From Pseudobutyrivibrio sp. YE44 (GTDB lineage Bacteria > Bacillota > Clostridia > Lachnospirales > Lachnospiraceae), in the NCBI RefSeq assembly GCF_900104335.1, contig NZ_FMXT01000001.1, positions 496,001 through 560,000 on the forward strand: a DNA stretch of 64,000 nucleotides, given 5' to 3'. Within the stretch, counting starts at the first letter, position 1, and each line of letters begins with the position of its first letter. Under the pieces are notes generated by a model. The model searched no databases. It worked only from the letters and a program-made list of their open reading frames with translations, and was not told the DNA's origin. The translations under genes and the position numbers were made by a program. This document shows, one piece after another, positions 17,869-27,793 of this stretch.

Positions 17869-19950
17869 CTACTGAACATCCTTGATTGAGAAGCTAATGC
17901 GTCCCATCTTGTCCTTGCCAAGGCAAACAACCTTAACAGTATCTCCAAGTGTAAGAACATCCTCGACTCTGTCGATTCTTTCCTTAGCAATCTTAGAAAT
18001 GTGAACCATTCCTTCCTTACCAGGAGCGAACTCGATAAATGCACCGAATTCCTTGATGCTTACGACCTTACCTGTGAGGATCTGATCCTTCTCAAAATCA
18101 GTAGTAATGATTTCAATCATTCTCTTTGCCTCATCCATCTTAGCAGCGTCTGTGCCACAGATAGAAACATTACCCTCATCAGTAATATCAATCTTAACAT
18201 CGCATCTAGCAATGATTTCGTTGATTGTCTTACCACGCTGTCCTACAACATCACCAATCTTTTCTGGATCAATAGAAAGCTGGATAATCTTTGGAGCAAA
18301 CTCACCAACCTGTGGACGTGGCTCAGCAATTGCCTTGCTCATGCAGTTGTCCATGATGAAGAATCTAGCTTCACGACAACGAGCGATAGCACCCTCAACG
18401 ATTGGACGTGTAAGACCGTGAATCTTAATATCCATCTGGATAGCTGTGATTCCTTCCTTAGTACCAGTAACCTTGAAGTCCATGTCACCAAAGAAATCTT
18501 CAAGACCCTGAATATCTGTAAGAAGTACGAAATCGTCATCTGTATCGCCTGTAACAAGACCACAAGAAATACCAGCAACCATAGCCTTAAGCGGAACACC
18601 AGCAGCCATAAGTGACATACAAGATGCACATGTTGAAGCCATTGATGTAGATCCGTTTGACTCAAATGTCTCAGAAACGGCACGGATTGCATATGGGAAC
18701 TCTTCAGGTGTTGGAAGTACAGGAAGAAGTGCTCTCTCTGCAAGTGCACCATGACCAATCTCACGACGTCCTGGCCCACGAGATGGCTTTGTCTCACCTA
18801 CTGAATATGCAGGGAAGTTGTAGTGGTGCATATATCTCTTCTCTGTAACAAATGCATCAAGACCATCAATCTTCTGAGCCTCTGAAAGAGGTGCAAGTGT
18901 TACAACATCACAAATCTGTGTTTGACCACGTGTAAACATTGAAGAACCGTGTACACGAGGAATAATATCAACCTCAGCTGCAAGTGGTCTGATCTGGTCG
19001 AGCTGACGACCATCTGGACGCTTGTGATCCTTAAGAATCATCTTACGAACTGTCTTCTTCTCATACTGATAAATAGCTTCGCCAAGAACTGCAAGCCATT
19101 CTTCATTCTCTGCAAATGCTTCCTCAAGACGTGCAGTGATGTTGCGGATGTTCTCCTCGCGAACCTGCTTCTCATCTGTAAATACAGCTTCTTCCATCTC
19201 TGCTGGAGGAACGATTTCCTTCATCTTTGCAAAAAGCTCTTCTGGAATAGCACAAGATGTGTACTCATGCTTTGGTTTACCGCATTCCTTAACCATCTCG
19301 TCAATGAAAGCGATAATTGTCTGGTTAACATCGTGGCACTTGTAAATAGCCTCAATCATCTTATCCTCAGGGATGATGTTTGCGCCGGCCTCAATCATGA
19401 TAACCTTTTCACGAGTTGATGCAACAGTAAGCTTAAGGTCTCCCTTATCCCACTGCTCCTGTGAAGGGTTAACGATTAACTCACCATTAACCATACCCAT
19501 CTGTGTCATAGCACATGGGCCATCAAATGGAATATCAGAAATACATGTTGAAATTGCAGCACCAAGCATAGCAACAAGCTCTGGACGGCACTGTGGATCA
19601 ACAGCCATAACCATATTGTTGAGTGTAACGTCGTTACGATAATCCTTTGGGAAAAGTGGACGCATTGGTCTATCAATTACACGCGATGTAAGAACTGCGT
19701 TCTCAGATGCCTTTCCCTCTCTCTTATTGAAACCACCAGGAATCTTACCTACTGCATATGTCTTCTCTTCGAACTCTACTGAAAGTGGGAAGAAATCGAT
19801 TCCATCACGTGGCTTATCAGATGCTGTAGCAGTTGAAAGAACTGTTGTATCACCATACTGAATAAATGCTGCACCATTAGCCTGTGCTGCAACTCTGCCG
19901 ATATCTACACGAAGTGTTCTACCAGCTAAATCCATTGTAAATGTCTTCAT
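17869..19950 (-). CDS. pnp: Polynucleotide phosphorylase
   Basis: Phosphorolytic 3'-5' exoribonuclease and degradosome component. The 693 residues include two RNase PH cores (residues 1-210 and about 300-530, the second with SNGSTSMASTCASCMSLM near the active site), a KH domain with the GxxG-type loop IGDVVGQRGKTI (about 565-576) and an S1 domain (about 620-690, GKVVSIKEFGAFIEFAPGKEGMVHISKI). All parts are intact. It follows rpsO, a nearly universal neighbour, but a terminator and a long hairpin element separate the two here. Confidence 0.97.
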   Translation of the reverse strand: MKTFTMDLAGRTLRVDIGRVAAQANGAAFIQYGDTTVLSTATASDKPRDGIDFFPLSVEFEEKTYAVGKIPGGFNKREGKASENAVLTSRVIDRPMRPLFPKDYRNDVTLNNMVMAVDPQCRPELVAMLGAAISTCISDIPFDGPCAMTQMGMVNGELIVNPSQEQWDKGDLKLTVASTREKVIMIEAGANIIPEDKMIEAIYKCHDVNQTIIAFIDEMVKECGKPKHEYTSCAIPEELFAKMKEIVPPAEMEEAVFTDEKQVREENIRNITARLEEAFAENEEWLAVLGEAIYQYEKKTVRKMILKDHKRPDGRQLDQIRPLAAEVDIIPRVHGSSMFTRGQTQICDVVTLAPLSEAQKIDGLDAFVTEKRYMHHYNFPAYSVGETKPSRGPGRREIGHGALAERALLPVLPTPEEFPYAIRAVSETFESNGSTSMASTCASCMSLMAAGVPLKAMVAGISCGLVTGDTDDDFVLLTDIQGLEDFFGDMDFKVTGTKEGITAIQMDIKIHGLTRPIVEGAIARCREARFFIMDNCMSKAIAEPRPQVGEFAPKIIQLSIDPEKIGDVVGQRGKTINEIIARCDVKIDITDEGNVSICGTDAAKMDEAKRMIEIITTDFEKDQILTGKVVSIKEFGAFIEFAPGKEGMVHISKIAKERIDRVEDVLTLGDTVKVVCLGKDKMGRISFSIKDVQ

Positions 19951-19980
19951 GGTTTTCTCCTTATAAACTTAAATTATATT

Positions 19981-20079
19981 AAGCTCTAACCCGAAACTAC
20001 TGAAAATGAAGCGAACTTCTAAAACCTCGACTCATTATGAGTCCTTCGCTAACAAATTCAGTGGCTTCGGATTGGGCTC
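19981..20079. repeat. 99-nt nested hairpin element between rpsO and pnp
   Basis: Outer arms 19981-20004 and 20057-20079 pair over about 23 bp allowing G-U. Inside lie AGCGAA/TTCGCT (20010-20015, 20045-20050), and the tip is the perfect GACTC/GAGTC hairpin (20029-20043). No U tract follows, so it is not a terminator. It lies in the pnp 5' region and could serve RNase processing or be a dispersed repeat. Confidence 0.75.
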
Positions 20080-20101
20080 GAAAACTAAATCATAGAAAAA
20101 T

Positions 20102-20123
20102 GAGCGGAGAATACACTCCGCTC
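20102..20123 (-). terminator. Intrinsic terminator of rpsO
   Basis: An 8-bp stem GAGCGGAG/CTCCGCTC with a 6-nt loop, followed by ATTTTT on the minus strand, just after the rpsO stop. Confidence 0.9.
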
Positions 20124-20130
20124 TTATAGA

Positions 20131-20397
20131 TTACTTTCTTAAGCCAAGACGCTCAATAATTGAACGATATCTCTCAATATCAGTGTTCTTAAGGTATGCA
20201 AGAAGGTTTCTTCTCTTACCAACCATCTTCATCATACCACGACGTGAATGATGATCACCTGGGTTAGCCTTAAGATGCTCTGTAAGCTCTGAAATACGAG
20301 CTGTAAGAACTGCAATCTGAACCTCTGGAGAACCTGTGTCACCAGCTGTTCTAGCGTACTCATTGATAATCTGCTGCTTCTTCTCTTTTGTAATCAT
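20131..20397 (-). CDS. rpsO: 30S ribosomal protein S15
   Basis: Primary 16S rRNA-binding protein of the small-subunit platform. Its 88 residues contain the family signature [32 protein letters not shown], which holds the rRNA-contacting H-D-H-S-R-R-G stretch. AGGAGG lies 7 nt before the ATG. It has its own promoter and terminator, so it is monocistronic, with pnp downstream as a separate unit. Confidence 0.98.
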   Translation of the reverse strand: MITKEKKQQIINEYARTAGDTGSPEVQIAVLTARISELTEHLKANPGDHHSRRGMMKMVGKRRNLLAYLKNTDIERYRSIIERLGLRK

Positions 20398-20491
20398 TTT
20401 AATTACCTCCTATAAAAACTATTAATATGCCATAACTAAGGAAAAGGTCGGAGTGTCCTAAACCTGAGTTACAGTAAAATCATACCTTAGT

Positions 20492-20520
20492 ATAATATCA
20501 CAGGGATTTAAATCTGTAAA
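20492..20520 (-). promoter_or_regulatory. Promoter of rpsO with about 90-nt leader
   Basis: TTTACA (20515-20520), 17 bp, then TATTAT (20492-20497) on the minus strand. The leader contains a small AGGT/ACCT stem, a possible S15 autoregulatory site, but it matches no S15 leader class I can verify. Confidence 0.7.
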
Positions 20521-20536
20521 TAATTAAATAAAATGT

Positions 20537-21130
20537 CTATCGTTTAATTAAATCCTCAAGTTTATAATGTAAAACATTACCAAGTTTGCCACCATTGACA
20601 TAGATTGTGGAATAATCATAATTTACCGCGTAATACAACTCTCCTGTCTTCTCATCCACATTCCCAAAAGAAATAAAAATCGAGGAATCCGAAGAGTCTG
20701 TAATTATTGCAACTGGCGACTCTTTGACAAGACCATATTTCTCAGGGTCTTCCCCTTCTATTACGTCAATATATTTAACATCTGAAAGATAATTAAGTAC
20801 ATAATCGATTCTTTTTTCATCTATCTTAATATTAGGATTATCTGTATATTCCCAACCCTCGCCCTTTTTTGAGAAATTTAAAACTACATCATCTTCATCC
20901 GTCATAGAAAAAGTGTAAATTTCCTCTTTAGGCATAAGAATTATGTTATTTCCCGAGTCGTCTTCTAAGCTTTTTTCATCTAATACTTTTGCCGGATCTT
21001 CTGAGTCTCCAAAAAGATTGCTTCCAATGTCACCGAACAAGGTTCCAAGAATAATAAAACCAAAGGCAACAACCAGAATTATAATAAATACAGCAATCTT
21101 AAACCCCTTTGATTTAAATGTCTCCCCCAT
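20537..21130 (-). CDS. Membrane-anchored DUF4340-type protein
   Basis: 197 residues: one N-terminal membrane segment (about 11-35, IAVFIIILVVAFGFIILGTLF), then an extracytoplasmic domain. The pattern GWEYTDNPNIKIDEKRIDYVLNYLSDVKYIDVI, EKYGLVKESPVAIITD, FISFGNVDEKTGELYYAVN matches the DUF4340 repeat (W..., x-x-YGL-x-x-P, strand with GxxxxxTGxxYY). Full-length DUF4340 proteins sit with gliding-type ABC exporters in other bacteria; none is present here, so the role is unknown. It lies between the purA terminator and the rpsO promoter with its own ribosome site. Confidence 0.72.
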   Translation of the reverse strand: MGETFKSKGFKIAVFIIILVVAFGFIILGTLFGDIGSNLFGDSEDPAKVLDEKSLEDDSGNNIILMPKEEIYTFSMTDEDDVVLNFSKKGEGWEYTDNPNIKIDEKRIDYVLNYLSDVKYIDVIEGEDPEKYGLVKESPVAIITDSSDSSIFISFGNVDEKTGELYYAVNYDYSTIYVNGGKLGNVLHYKLEDLIKR

Positions 21131-21157
21131 AACTCAACTCCTTTATTTTAAATAAAA

Positions 21158-21190
21158 AAATTGCTTTACAAATATATTGTAAAGCAATTT
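21158..21190 (-). terminator. Intrinsic terminator of purA
   Basis: A 13-bp perfect stem AAATTGCTTTACA/TGTAAAGCAATTT with a 7-nt loop, with TTTTTTT on the minus strand, 7 bp after the purA stop. Confidence 0.93.
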
Positions 21191-21197
21191 TAAAATA

Positions 21198-22472
21198 TTA
21201 TCTATAGATTATATCATCTCTACCTGGTCCGTTTGAAACCATAGTAATTGGAAATCCAATTTCCTTTTCAATAAACTCGATATACTTGCGACAATTCTCA
21301 GGTAAGTCTTCATACTTCTTAATGCCACGAATATCGCATTTCCAACCTGGAAGTGTCTTAAGAACAGGCTTTGCCTTCTCAAGCTTTGATGTAACTGGGA
21401 AGTCTGTTGTAACCTCTCCATCAATTTCATAACCTACACAAACAGGGATTTCATCAAGATATCCAAGGACATCCACTACTGTGAAAGCTACATCTGTTGT
21501 ACCCTGCATTCTGCAGCCATACTTTGATGCAACGCAGTCAAACCATCCCATTCGACGTGGACGACCTGTTGTAGCACCAAATTCGCCACCGTCTCCACCA
21601 CGACGTCTAAGCTCATCTGCTTCATCACCAAAGATTTCTGAAACAAATGCGCCGGCACCTACTGCAGAAGAATATGCCTTACATACAGTAACAACCTGCT
21701 TAAGCTCCTGAGCTGGAATACCAGCACCAATACAACCGTAAGGAGCAAGTGTTGAAGATGATGTAACCATAGGGTAGATACCGTGATCCGGATCTTTAAG
21801 TGTTCCAAGCTGTCCTTCAAGAAGGATTGTTTTATTTTCCTTAATTGCATTCCAAAGATATGCTGAAGTATCGCATACATATGGAGCAATCATATCTCTG
21901 TATTCGTGTAATGTATCAAGAAGCTCTTCTGGTGTAAGAAGTGGCTTATGATACAAATGCTCTAAAAGAACATTTTTCTGGTCACAGGTACGAACTACCT
22001 TTTCCTTAAGAAGCTCTTCATCGAAAAGTTCCTGAACCTGATAACCAATCTTTGCATATTTATCTGAGTAGAAAGGAGCGATACCACTCTTTGTGGAACC
22101 AAAGGATGCTTTTCCTAAACGCTCTTCTTCGTACTGATCAAAAAGGATATGGTATGGCATAACAATTTGTGCACGATCAGACACTAAAATGTTTGGCTTT
22201 GGAACTCCCTTCTCAACGATGGAGTTAATCTCTTTAATAAGAATAGGAATATTAAGAGCAACACCATTGCCAATAATACTTGTAGTGTGATTATAGAATA
22301 CACCTGAAGGTAAAGTGTGAAGTGCGAACTTACCATAGTTGTTAACTATTGTATGACCTGCGTTTGCTCCACCTTGGAAACGAACTATAATGTCTGCGTC
22401 TGCAGCCATCATGTCAGTAATTTTTCCTTTGCCTTCGTCGCCCCAATTGGCGCCTACAACTGCTTTTACCAT
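21198..22472 (-). CDS. purA: Adenylosuccinate synthetase
   Basis: GTP-dependent conversion of IMP and aspartate to adenylosuccinate, the first committed step to AMP. The 424 residues match the family. The P-loop GANWGDEGKGKITD is at residues 7-20, the IMP-binding segment FQGGANAGHT at about 32-41, and GATTGRPRRMGWFD near 300. AGGAGG lies 7 nt before the ATG. It begins 24 bp after degV, suggesting a shared transcript, and ends in a strong terminator. Confidence 0.98.
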   Translation of the reverse strand: MVKAVVGANWGDEGKGKITDMMAADADIIVRFQGGANAGHTIVNNYGKFALHTLPSGVFYNHTTSIIGNGVALNIPILIKEINSIVEKGVPKPNILVSDRAQIVMPYHILFDQYEEERLGKASFGSTKSGIAPFYSDKYAKIGYQVQELFDEELLKEKVVRTCDQKNVLLEHLYHKPLLTPEELLDTLHEYRDMIAPYVCDTSAYLWNAIKENKTILLEGQLGTLKDPDHGIYPMVTSSSTLAPYGCIGAGIPAQELKQVVTVCKAYSSAVGAGAFVSEIFGDEADELRRRGGDGGEFGATTGRPRRMGWFDCVASKYGCRMQGTTDVAFTVVDVLGYLDEIPVCVGYEIDGEVTTDFPVTSKLEKAKPVLKTLPGWKCDIRGIKKYEDLPENCRKYIEFIEKEIGFPITMVSNGPGRDDIIYR

Positions 22473-22496
22473 AACAATCCTCCTAAATGTTTAAGA

Positions 22497-23369
22497 TTAA
22501 TCTATATCAATCAGCTTCTTTGTGACGGTGCAAGCTAAAGCACCAGGGCCAATATGGCATGAAACTGATAATGATAACGGATCTATCCAAATCTCTTTAC
22601 CAGGGAATTCTTGAAGCAGCTCTTCTTTAAACTTCTCAGCTGCCTCCTGGTTCTGAGTGTGAGCAATAGAAATTACAACTTCGTCTAAATTTTCAGTTTT
22701 GAGAACTTCTTTCATATCCTTCTTTAAGGCTTCAATCATTGTAACCTTTGCTGCCTTCATGGTACGAGCCATGCTATATTTATCAAGCTTCTGGCCATAG
22801 ATAGAAAGAACTGGTTTAATCTTTAAAAGGGAGCCTATAGCTGCAACAGCAGGTGTAAGTCTACCACCCTTCTTAAGATATTCAAGTGTATCTACAGTGA
22901 TGTAGATTGTAGATGCAGACTTAATTGACATAAGAGCATCGCAAATTTCTTGACCGCTCTTACCTTCATCAGCAAGCTTTTTAGCTTCTAAAGCAGAAAG
23001 CTTCTGAGTAACTGAAATGCGCTGATTATCTACTACTATGACTCTTCCATCATAGTCTTCAGAAAGCATCTTTGCAGTTGCACATGATGATGAAAGTCCT
23101 GAAGACATTGGAATGTATACTAATTCATCATAATCCTTGAGGATTCTATCCCAAGTATCCATAAGATTGCCTGTAATAGGCATTGATGTAGTGATTTCCC
23201 CACCCTGTGTAAGCTTCTCATAGAACTGATCCTGGGTTAAATCAATATCCTCATAATATAATTGTCCATCAATATAAAAAGGCATTGGCTCAACAAAGAT
23301 TCCAAGCTCCTTGGACTCTGCTTGAGTAATGCCACTATTGCTATCTGTAAGTATTGCTACTTTGCTCAT
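22497..23369 (-). CDS. DegV-family fatty-acid-binding protein
   Basis: 290-residue DegV/FakB-type protein. It starts KVAILTDSNSGITQAESKELGI and carries the fatty-acid-binding loop GEITTSMPITGNLMDTW, then YIPMSSGLSSSCATAKML. Family members bind one fatty acid and, with a FakA kinase, supply acyl phosphate for phospholipid synthesis. No fakA is adjacent and DegV paralogues are common, so the ligand is undefined. It precedes purA and follows an unusually long structured gap after groEL. Confidence 0.93.
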   Translation of the reverse strand: MSKVAILTDSNSGITQAESKELGIFVEPMPFYIDGQLYYEDIDLTQDQFYEKLTQGGEITTSMPITGNLMDTWDRILKDYDELVYIPMSSGLSSSCATAKMLSEDYDGRVIVVDNQRISVTQKLSALEAKKLADEGKSGQEICDALMSIKSASTIYITVDTLEYLKKGGRLTPAVAAIGSLLKIKPVLSIYGQKLDKYSMARTMKAAKVTMIEALKKDMKEVLKTENLDEVVISIAHTQNQEAAEKFKEELLQEFPGKEIWIDPLSLSVSCHIGPGALACTVTKKLIDID

Positions 23370-23415
23370 TTTATCACCTCATTTATTATTTGGTAAAACA
23401 AAAGCACCGAGGTTT

Positions 23416-23447
23416 ATATTAACATAGTTGAGGTTTAATTGAAACCT
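23416..23447 (-). promoter_or_regulatory. Candidate degV promoter with palindrome
   Basis: A -10-like TAATAT (23416-23421) lies downstream of the perfect inverted repeat AGGTTT-N5-AAACCT (23431-23447), which would overlap a weak -35 (TTCAAT). The palindrome could bind a regulator; none is recognised. Confidence 0.4.
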
Positions 23448-23549
23448 TTAAAGCCAATAAAATCAAGATTTTTGGCGGTATTGAAAACTACGTGAGGTAG
23501 AGGATTAGGCCATCTAAGTATTGGGGGGTAAAATGAAATAGAAATTCCT

Positions 23550-23708
23550 GCTGTTAAACATGTATTCATATTTTCCGAGCTTTTCATGGTTTCTACTGAC
23601 TAAATAAAATAGACATTCTTGTCTGCCTACACATATATTCGCATTTGGCTCCCTTCGGGACCCTATCAGTTGCTTTGCAACTGTAAATGCTCATACTTGT
23701 TTGACAGC
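23550..23708 (+). ncRNA. Candidate structured RNA in the groEL-degV gap
   Basis: Outer arms GCTGTTAAACATGTAT (23550-23565) and ATACTTGTTTGACAGC (23693-23708) pair over 16 positions with one G-U and one U-U as plus-strand RNA. Inside lie a hairpin AGACA-TTCT-TGTCT (23611-23624) and a small three-way junction closed by GCATTT (23641-23646) and AAATGC (23685-23690) that holds a cUUCGg-capped hairpin (23652-23659) and AGTTGC-TTT-GCAACT (23669-23683). A strong terminator with T7 follows on the same strand. The UUCG loop and G-U pairing favour the plus strand. No convincing plus-strand promoter was found. It could instead be a dispersed intergenic repeat. Confidence 0.45.
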
Positions 23709-23800
23709 CAAATCTTAATTTATAAAAAAATGAGGCCTCTTTTCCAAATAAATTTGGACAGAGACCTCATTTTTTTATAAATACGAATGTCTATTTTATT

Positions 23801-23801
<1 letters not shown>
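23602..23801. repeat. 17-bp perfect inverted repeats bounding a 200-bp segment
   Basis: AAATAAAATAGACATTC (23602-23618) recurs inverted at 23785-23801, the outer end touching the groEL stop codon. Both ends adjoin TA. Terminal inverted repeats of a miniature element or a long-range RNA stem are both possible. Confidence 0.7.
23718..23782. terminator. Very strong bidirectional terminator after groEL
   Basis: An 18-bp perfect stem (23718-23735 with 23765-23782), with A7 and T7 inside the arms, extended by CTC/GAG and CCAAAT/ATTTGG towards a 2-nt loop. It works in either direction: it ends groEL on the minus strand and would end the candidate plus-strand RNA. Confidence 0.93.
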
Positions 23802-25441
<1,640 letters not shown>

Positions 25442-25461
25442 CTACCTCTTTTCCCAATTTA

Positions 25462-25746
25462 TTATTCTACAACTGCAAGAATGTCATTCTGACGAACGAT
25501 GATGTACTCTTCGCCCTCAAGCTTTACCTCTGTACCTGCGTACTTAGAATAGATAACCTTCTGACCTTCCTTAACCTGCATTGTGATTTCCTTACCATCT
25601 ACAACCCCGCCAGGTCCAACAGCGATAACCATAGCCTCCTGTGGCTTTTCCTGAGCAGCTGATGCAAGGATGATTCCTGACTTTGTAGTCTCCTCTGCCT
25701 CACATTGTTTTAAAACAACTCTGTCTGTTAATGGAACTAACTTCAT
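25462..25746 (-). CDS. groES: Co-chaperonin GroES (10 kDa)
   Basis: Lid of the GroEL chamber. The 94 residues begin MKLVPLTDRVVLKQCEAEETTKSGIIL, with the mobile loop in that stretch, and end with EEYIIVRQNDILAVVE. AGGAGG precedes the ATG. It is the first gene of the groESL operon and sits just after the CIRCE element. Confidence 0.99.
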   Translation of the reverse strand: MKLVPLTDRVVLKQCEAEETTKSGIILASAAQEKPQEAMVIAVGPGGVVDGKEITMQVKEGQKVIYSKYAGTEVKLEGEEYIIVRQNDILAVVE

Positions 25747-25783
25747 TTTATATTACCTCCTAAATTACTAATCATCTCATCTG

Positions 25784-25810
25784 TTAGCACTCTTTTATCT
25801 CGAGTGCTAA
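25784..25810. promoter_or_regulatory. CIRCE element (HrcA operator)
   Basis: A perfect TTAGCACTC-N9-GAGTGCTAA just downstream of the groES promoter, so HrcA repression relieved by heat or unfolded protein is expected. hrcA itself is not in the window. Confidence 0.98.
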
Positions 25811-25821
25811 CCACAAAAAGT

Positions 25822-25850
25822 ATAATAGCATTCTAATGAAAAAGATTCAA
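25822..25850 (-). promoter_or_regulatory. Promoter of groESL
   Basis: On the minus strand TTGAAT (25845-25850), 17 bp, TATTAT (25822-25827; TATACT is an overlapping alternative). The start site would fall next to the CIRCE element. Confidence 0.85.
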
Positions 25851-25885
25851 GCCAAAACCGCAAGTAAATATCAAAAGAATGCTAT
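25825..25885 (-). terminator. Possible hairpin after the Mbeg1-like gene
   Basis: A 10-bp perfect stem ATAGCATTCT/AGAATGCTAT with a 41-nt loop, followed on the minus strand by TATACTTTTT. The long loop makes it a weak terminator, and it overlaps the groESL promoter. Confidence 0.35.
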
Positions 25886-25903
25886 AAGACTCTCTTTATT
25901 TTA

Positions 25904-27040
25904 TTATTTTCTCACTATTGCATTTATTGGAAGCTTTGAAAGTATAGAATTCTTAAGACTATCGCCGCCAATCGTTGCAAGCTTTTTAAATACATCGATA
26001 ATTAAAGCTTGGTTTTCAGGCTCAAGGGCCTGAATCTCTTTTGTTAAGCTTGCCAAGGTAAAGACCTTGTTAGATGTAATATGTGACATCTTATAAGCGC
26101 CTGAAGAAGCCAGTGATGCAAAAAATACATCTCCAAAGGCTGCCCTGGTTTCATAATCAAAATGAGTAATCCAGGTTTTAATTATTTCATCTATCATCTT
26201 TGATGATGCAACAACATCCTCTGCATAATCAAAATGGTTTCTAGATACATTCCAGCTTAACAAATCATGCTGAGCAATCCCCTTAGTATTGGTTTTAACA
26301 ACACTTGTTTTTGCCTTACTGTACATCATCATTCCTACAATAGATTCATCTGGAATAAATCTATGTATCCGTTTAACAATAGTTTTGTACTCAGGCATTT
26401 TGAGAATCTCCGGAATAAATCCCGGCCCATCATGATTATAAATATCGATAATGATATCTTTTATGTGTGATTTAGAGAAAACACAACCATATATAGCAAA
26501 ATTACCACCTTTAGAATGCCCGCCTACTCTTAGAGGCTTCATGGTACGTGAAAAATTACGATTGAGATATTCCACTGCCTTCAGCTGGCCTCCAGTACCT
26601 TCTGAAAAAGACATGTTGAAATCTTCCTTCCAACCGATAAGAGTATCATCTGTACCTCTAAAGGCAACATAAATTGTTCCATCTGGAAGATAAAAGGTAC
26701 AAACTGCAAACTGGCTTTGAGTTTCAGCTTCGATTTCATTTACAAAACCGGCAAGCTTCATGCCGCCATAACGCTTAGAGCCAGCCATCTCACGCATCAA
26801 AAAAGGAGCATACTTAGTATGGGTAGCCATAGAAATAAGCTCCTCATCAGAATAGCGTTCAAAAAACAAATTGCAAGCATCTTCAATTGATATCTTTTCC
26901 TTTAGCCCTGGTCCGGGAACAATGCCATCAAAATTAGAGTACACAAGTTCACAAAGAACTGCACTGTCAACCTCATTGAAAGGATCTATATCAAAGGGCA
27001 CGTCACCACGCCAGACTAAGTAATCTTGTAAATTTGCCAT
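25904..27040 (-). CDS. Mbeg1-like (DUF2974) alpha/beta hydrolase
   Basis: 378-residue lipase-like protein. The nucleophile elbow is VGGHSKGGNFAIYG (about 178-190), where GHSKG is the GxSxG motif with the catalytic Ser. The N-terminus (DYLVWRGDVPFDIDPFNEVDSAVLCELVY) and GTIYVAFRGTDDTLIGWKEDFNMSF, with the oxyanion-type FRGTD, match the Mbeg1-like/DUF2974 family. There is no signal peptide, so it is probably cytosolic. It ends the run starting at parE and lies 8 bp after the HdeD-like gene. Substrate unknown. Confidence 0.85.
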   Translation of the reverse strand: MANLQDYLVWRGDVPFDIDPFNEVDSAVLCELVYSNFDGIVPGPGLKEKISIEDACNLFFERYSDEELISMATHTKYAPFLMREMAGSKRYGGMKLAGFVNEIEAETQSQFAVCTFYLPDGTIYVAFRGTDDTLIGWKEDFNMSFSEGTGGQLKAVEYLNRNFSRTMKPLRVGGHSKGGNFAIYGCVFSKSHIKDIIIDIYNHDGPGFIPEILKMPEYKTIVKRIHRFIPDESIVGMMMYSKAKTSVVKTNTKGIAQHDLLSWNVSRNHFDYAEDVVASSKMIDEIIKTWITHFDYETRAAFGDVFFASLASSGAYKMSHITSNKVFTLASLTKEIQALEPENQALIIDVFKKLATIGGDSLKNSILSKLPINAIVRK

Positions 27041-27048
27041 TTAGCTAA

Positions 27049-27777
27049 TTAATCCTCAAAATACGAATCTGAATCAGATGTAGCATTACTTGAATAGTTT
27101 TCATAAACAGGTTCATCTTCAAAAATAGACTCACCAGCAACGGTCTGTCCCATTGGAGAATCCTCAACATTGCGATTGTAATTACGGTTAGCGTCTTTCT
27201 TATGACTACCTAATCCTATAACCATAAGAAGTAAGGATAAAATAGCCAAAGCCCCTGCACCGATAAGGTAAATGCATCCAACAAGGCTTCCCTCAAAGAA
27301 CTTAATTGGGAATAAGAAGAAGTATACGCTTGCGGCAATAGTTGCGCCACCAAATACTAAGCAAAAAAGCCAAGACACTTTCTGAATGTGGAATAAAGCA
27401 AAAGATTGCTGAAGCATAATAGCTCCAAGCACAATACCAATTAGACATACAAGTCCATCAATAAAGCCTGAAACCATATTCGCATTAAAGATAGATAAAG
27501 CGCCAATTATAACTAAAATTACGCCCATGGTGAATCCATAGTTAGTAATTCTAATGTATTCATGATGAAAGAAGTATTTAATCATGTACCAAGCGCCAAA
27601 ACATATAAAAAGAATGCCAACACTAAGTACAGAGTATGAATAAACAAGGCTAGCAATAAATTTTGTATCTAAAACTAACATACAAATTCCTAATGCTAAC
27701 ATTGCAATTGAGGTAACAACATGTGCTACAAGTGCCACCTTTGAATCTTTAATTTCTTCGTTATTAGTTTTTGTCAT
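27049..27777 (-). CDS. HdeD-like (DUF308) multi-pass membrane protein
   Basis: 242 residues with five or six hydrophobic segments between about residues 15 and 190, followed by a charged cytosolic tail rich in Asn, Ser and Asp. The spacing of short helical pairs resembles HdeD/DUF308 proteins. The longest frame begins with a TTG at 27789 that actually lies on the ribosome binding site; the ATG at 27777 with GGAGGG upstream is chosen. It sits between a CPBP protease and the Mbeg1-like hydrolase. Function not assigned. Confidence 0.75.
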   Translation of the reverse strand: MTKTNNEEIKDSKVALVAHVVTSIAMLALGICMLVLDTKFIASLVYSYSVLSVGILFICFGAWYMIKYFFHHEYIRITNYGFTMGVILVIIGALSIFNANMVSGFIDGLVCLIGIVLGAIMLQQSFALFHIQKVSWLFCLVFGGATIAASVYFFLFPIKFFEGSLVGCIYLIGAGALAILSLLLMVIGLGSHKKDANRNYNRNVEDSPMGQTVAGESIFEDEPVYENYSSNATSDSDSYFED

Positions 27778-27793
27778 GATTCCCTCCAATTAT

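Noticed and set aside
18001-18615. Plus-strand ORF of 204 codons opposite pnp
   Set aside because: Long only because pnp has few stop codons in that frame; the composition is Cys/Ser/Thr-rich noise and pnp is certain.
20435-20491. ACTAAGG/CCTTAGT stem as an S15 leader
   Set aside because: The outer arm overlaps the expected transcription start, so the stem would not be complete in the RNA.
23461-23540. Possible protein or RNase P/6S RNA in the groEL-degV gap
   Set aside because: No open frame over 40 codons with a start site, and no RNase P, 6S, SRP or tmRNA signature words could be found.
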